Of a stretch of 13,229 nt of DNA, positions 11,962-13,229 are shown piece by piece. The stretch covers positions 1 through 13,229 of the forward strand of contig JAUWLY010000043.1 of the NCBI GenBank assembly GCA_030613445.1. The letters are read 5' to 3'. Under the pieces are notes generated by a model that ran no database searches, had not been told where the DNA came from, and saw nothing but the letters and a program-made list of their open reading frames with translations. The stretch is from Candidatus Stahliibacteriota bacterium. Lineage in GTDB: Bacteria; Hydrothermota; Tepidihabitantia; SM23-42. The position numbers and the translations under genes were made by a program. Positions within the stretch are counted from its first letter, which is position 1, and each line of letters starts with the position of its first letter.

Positions 11962-12030
11962 CAAGTTCCAAGAACCAAGTACCAAATCCCAATCAATATC
12001 CAAATTATAATACCCAAACTTCTTTTATTC
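11962..12030. repeat. CAAGTTCCAAG-type low-complexity spacer
   Basis: CAAGTTCCAAGAACCAAGTA, CCAAATCCCAAT and CCAAATTATAATACCC are loosely repeated A/C-rich units between two convergent genes. No gene or site is recognised. It appears to be another intergenic repeat family of this genome. Confidence 0.4.
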
Positions 12031-12071
12031 CCTGGAGTTATCAATGATCTGTTTATCTCCAGTAAGCATTG

Positions 12072-12644
12072 TTAAATCATCCCCGGCTTCATATTTAGTG
12101 TTGCCCGTCCGACAACCCATTTGATACGACGCGCCCGTGTTTTGCTTCTCTTCGCATCCAGGATATACATGACATATAATTTTTTATAACCTCTGGCAAA
12201 ACTATTGAAATTTTCCAGAGCTTTCTCATTTTTTTTCAAGGCATTTTTAAGATCAGATGGAATAACTAATCGTTGTCTAGTTTTTTTTGTTTTTACTACC
12301 TTCTTTAACTTAACTTCTTTAAACAGAGCATAACCTGTTTTAGTCATCTTTTTTTGTCTTACCATTTTTTCCGCGCGTCCGATATTGAGTTTTGACCACT
12401 TGCTTCCAGATTTACGTGGGGTATATCTCTGAGCATATTTCTCATCATCGATCCGTTTTACTATGCTGTCAATCCAGCCATAGCACAATGCTTCCTCAAC
12501 CGCATCATCGTACGGGATCCTGAGCTTAGCAGTGTGCTTTTTATAATATATCAACCATATTTCGTCTTTTATCTTGTGGTTTTTCCGCAGCCAATCACGC
12601 CAGTCTTTTCTATTCGTTATATAAAGGGTCTCATCAATATTCAT
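12072..12644 (-). CDS. YdeI/OmdA-family protein (bacteriocin-protection YdeI or OmpD-associated)
   Basis: This 190-residue protein has the typical family length. The N-terminal half carries the conserved core AVEEALCYGWIDSIVKRIDD (48-67), then AQRYTPRKSGSKWSKLN. The C-terminal half has the helical OmdA-type domain (IPSDLKNALKKNEKALENF...GYKKLYVMYILDAKRSKTRARRI). In enterobacteria related proteins are linked to resistance to cationic peptides and OmpD regulation; the biochemical role is not known. It is strongly basic. The ATG has only a weak AAGAAA upstream. It lies 23 nt after tRNA-Leu on the same strand and may be co-transcribed with it. It ends at a convergent junction with the regulator gene, and a terminator lies beyond. 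Confidence 0.85.
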   Translation of the reverse strand: MNIDETLYITNRKDWRDWLRKNHKIKDEIWLIYYKKHTAKLRIPYDDAVEEALCYGWIDSIVKRIDDEKYAQRYTPRKSGSKWSKLNIGRAEKMVRQKKMTKTGYALFKEVKLKKVVKTKKTRQRLVIPSDLKNALKKNEKALENFNSFARGYKKLYVMYILDAKRSKTRARRIKWVVGRATLNMKPGMI

Positions 12645-12667
12645 GTGAAAGTTTCTTAGATGTTTAA

Positions 12668-12753
12668 TGCCGAGGGCCGGACTCGAACCGGCACTCCCAT
12701 TGCTGAGAAGCGGATTTTAAGTCCGCTATGTCTACCAATTCCATCACCCCGGC
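12668..12753 (-). tRNA. tRNA-Leu (anticodon UAA)
   Basis: The 86-nt gene folds as a class II tRNA. The acceptor stem is GCCGGGG with CCTCGGC (one G-T pair) and discriminator A. The anticodon stem GCGGA/TCCGC encloses loop CTTAAAA with anticodon TAA at 12717-12719. There is a long variable arm (TTCTCAGCAATGGGAG), and a T arm GCCGG-TTCGAGT-CCGGC. The D loop contains GGTAGAC. CCA is not encoded; the 3' flank is TTAAACA. It reads UUA and UUG codons. Confidence 0.97.
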
Positions 12754-12754
12754 G

Positions 12755-12771
12755 TATCCGCATGGCGGATA
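12755..12771 (-). repeat. Hairpin next to the tRNA-Leu 5' end
   Basis: TATCCGC and GCGGATA form a perfect 7-bp inverted repeat around ATG, one nt from the mature 5' end of the tRNA. In the precursor it would make a leader stem-loop beside the RNase P cleavage site. Confidence 0.5.
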
Positions 12772-12776
12772 GTATG

Positions 12777-12880
12777 AACTAGACACTAAGCACTAGGGAG
12801 TAAAATTTTCATACTAAAATCCAGAATCTAGTATCTGATATCTGCTTTGTTTCTAGTATCTATTATCTATCATCTGCCTT
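12777..12880. repeat. TATCTA/CTAGTATCT low-complexity repeat in the tRNA leader
   Basis: Variants such as CTAGTATCTATTATCTATCA at 12853-12872 and CAGAATCTAGTATCTGATAT match the family at 1981-2050. They occupy the interval between the minus-strand promoter and the tRNA gene. They have no regular period and no spacers. Confidence 0.6.
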
Positions 12881-12884
12881 GTGT

Positions 12885-12912
12885 ATTATAACCCTATTGT
12901 TAGTCCTGTCAA
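12885..12912 (-). promoter_or_regulatory. Perfect consensus sigma70 promoter for tRNA-Leu (minus strand)
   Basis: On the minus strand TTGACA (12907-12912) and TATAAT (12885-12890) are 16 nt apart. The predicted +1 is near 12878, about 125 nt before the mature tRNA. The interval is filled by the TATCTA repeat and the hairpin at 12755-12771. It may also drive the YdeI-family gene. Confidence 0.8.
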
Positions 12913-12938
12913 CGCATGAGTGAGGACAACAAATTACT

Positions 12939-13070
12939 GTTCGAGCGCAGTCGAGAACTACCTACAGTTCCTGCCATTGCGAGTCTCGATAAATCGGGAC
13001 GAAGCAATCTCAAATTCATATTATCGTTCGAGTGAACGCAGTGAATCGAGAACTACCTTGTTATCCTGCC
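12939..13070 (+). repeat. Two copies of a GTTCGAG...CGAGAACTACC...CCTGCC unit
   Basis: Copy A (12939-12975) and copy B (13026-13070) share GTTCGAG, CGCAGT, CGAGAACTACC and CCTGCC. Copy B carries two extra 4-nt blocks (TGAA and GAAT). The 50 nt between them hold a palindrome and a short AT-rich stretch. Confidence 0.6.
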
Positions 13071-13072
13071 TG

Positions 13073-13102
13073 CCCCGTTAGATACGCCGTATCTAATCGG
13101 GG
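13073..13102. repeat. Long hairpin (AGATACG/CGTATCT)
   Basis: CCCCG-TTAGATACG pairs with CGTATCTAA-T-CGGGG, giving 14 pairs with one bulged base and almost no loop. No T-run follows on either side. It is probably part of a small palindromic repeat. Confidence 0.55.
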
Positions 13103-13104
13103 TC

Positions 13105-13127
13105 ATTCCCCAGTTAAACTGGGGAAT
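13105..13127. repeat. ATTCCCC...GGGGAAT palindrome
   Basis: ATTCCCCAG and CTGGGGAAT form a 9-bp stem (11 with TT/AA) around a small loop. GTCATTCCCC...GGGGAATCC is a widespread type of bacterial dispersed palindrome. T-rich sequence (CATCTTTTT) starts about 5 nt after it on the plus strand, so weak terminator activity is possible. Confidence 0.55.
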
Positions 13128-13144
13128 CCAGCATCTTTTTACAA

Positions 13145-13229
13145 TCAATGTAGAATGTCAAGACCTGCCACCTTTTCACTTAATATCTCAAAACATTCAG
13201 CGAGATACCGAACTAATATTTCAACAATT
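13145..13229 (-). CDS. Possible C-terminus of a minus-strand gene (5' end outside window)
   Basis: On the minus strand a frame is open from the window edge (first full codon at 13228) to a TGA at 13145-13147, giving 27 residues: IVEILVRYLAECFEILSEKV, then AGLDILH. The amphipathic helix-like composition looks protein-like, and the run of intergenic repeats begins right after the stop. The piece is too short to recognise a family, and an open frame of this length can arise by chance. Confidence 0.35.
   Translation of the reverse strand, partial: IVEILVRYLAECFEILSEKVAGLDILH

Larger units (their letters stand above)
12913..13144. other. Gene-free region made of palindromic dispersed repeats
   Basis: No gene is seen. 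Units in order are: GTTCGAGCGCAGTCGAGAAC... (12939-12975); an imperfect palindrome bounded by ATTGC/GCAAT (12976-13008); an expanded second copy GTTCGAGTGAACGCAGTGAA... (13026-13070); a hairpin with CCCCG/CGGGG and AGATACG/CGTATCT arms (13073-13102); and ATTCCCCAG-TTAAA-CTGGGGAAT (13105-13127). The last resembles the ATTCCC-N-GGGAAT class of small repeats such as Neisseria dRS3. Confidence 0.6.

Overview
The window is about 13.2 kb of bacterial chromosome with moderate GC, short gene spacing, Shine-Dalgarno leaders and perfect sigma70-type promoters. Gene content (ThiD2-ThiE fusion, short ThiC, HPF-HprK-EIIA cluster, sigma54 activator, a stand-alone four-helix-bundle gene) and many small TAGAT/TATCT-type intergenic repeats suggest an uncultured lineage of the candidate-phylum kind, possibly WOR-3/Stahlbacteria-like. 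That placement is an impression from gene content and repeats, not a demonstrated taxonomy.

Layout. (1) 1-1406, plus strand: the 3' end of a cation diffusion facilitator gene, an overlapping GNAT acetyltransferase and an aspartate/glutamate racemase-family protein with an atypical Ser/Cys active-site pair. (2) 1454-2021: a minus-strand four-helix-bundle (23S rRNA intervening-sequence-type) gene lying between imperfect inverted repeats, which looks like a small cassette. (3) 2056-3100: a consensus promoter firing essentially onto the GTG start of a fused ThiD2-ThiE thiamine protein. (4) 3083-6448: a second consensus promoter, then tightly packed hpf, hprK, a mannose-type EIIA and an AMP-forming acyl-CoA synthetase, a PTS-style regulatory group. 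(5) 6588-6845: a small EF-Tu domain 2-like protein, followed by about 390 bp of non-coding DNA with degenerate 16-bp repeats and hairpins. (6) 7194-10338: a third consensus promoter drives a small RAM/GYD-like protein, thiC and a membrane methyl-accepting chemotaxis protein, with 1-nt overlaps. (7) 10391-10613: a 105-bp unit, repeated in register, that duplicates the start codon and first codons of the following NtrC-type sigma54 activator (10601-11953). (8) Minus strand: a YdeI/OmdA-family protein (12072-12644), tRNA-Leu(UAA) (12668-12753) with a fourth consensus promoter far upstream, a patchwork of palindromic repeats (12939-13127), and possibly the tail of another minus-strand gene at the edge.

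Functionally, ThiC (HMP-P synthesis) and ThiD2-ThiE (HMP-P phosphorylation and condensation with thiazole phosphate) cover the pyrimidine and joining steps of thiamine biosynthesis, although they are in separate transcription units. HprK and EIIA imply phosphotransferase-based regulation, with no sugar permease visible here. The chemotaxis receptor and the orphan NtrC-type regulator are signalling genes whose partners lie elsewhere.

The most unusual observations are the start-codon-duplicating 105-bp repeat, the repeat-flanked four-helix-bundle cassette, and the recurrent perfect promoters placed directly against start codons or ribosome binding sites. I did not find a clear new multi-gene system.
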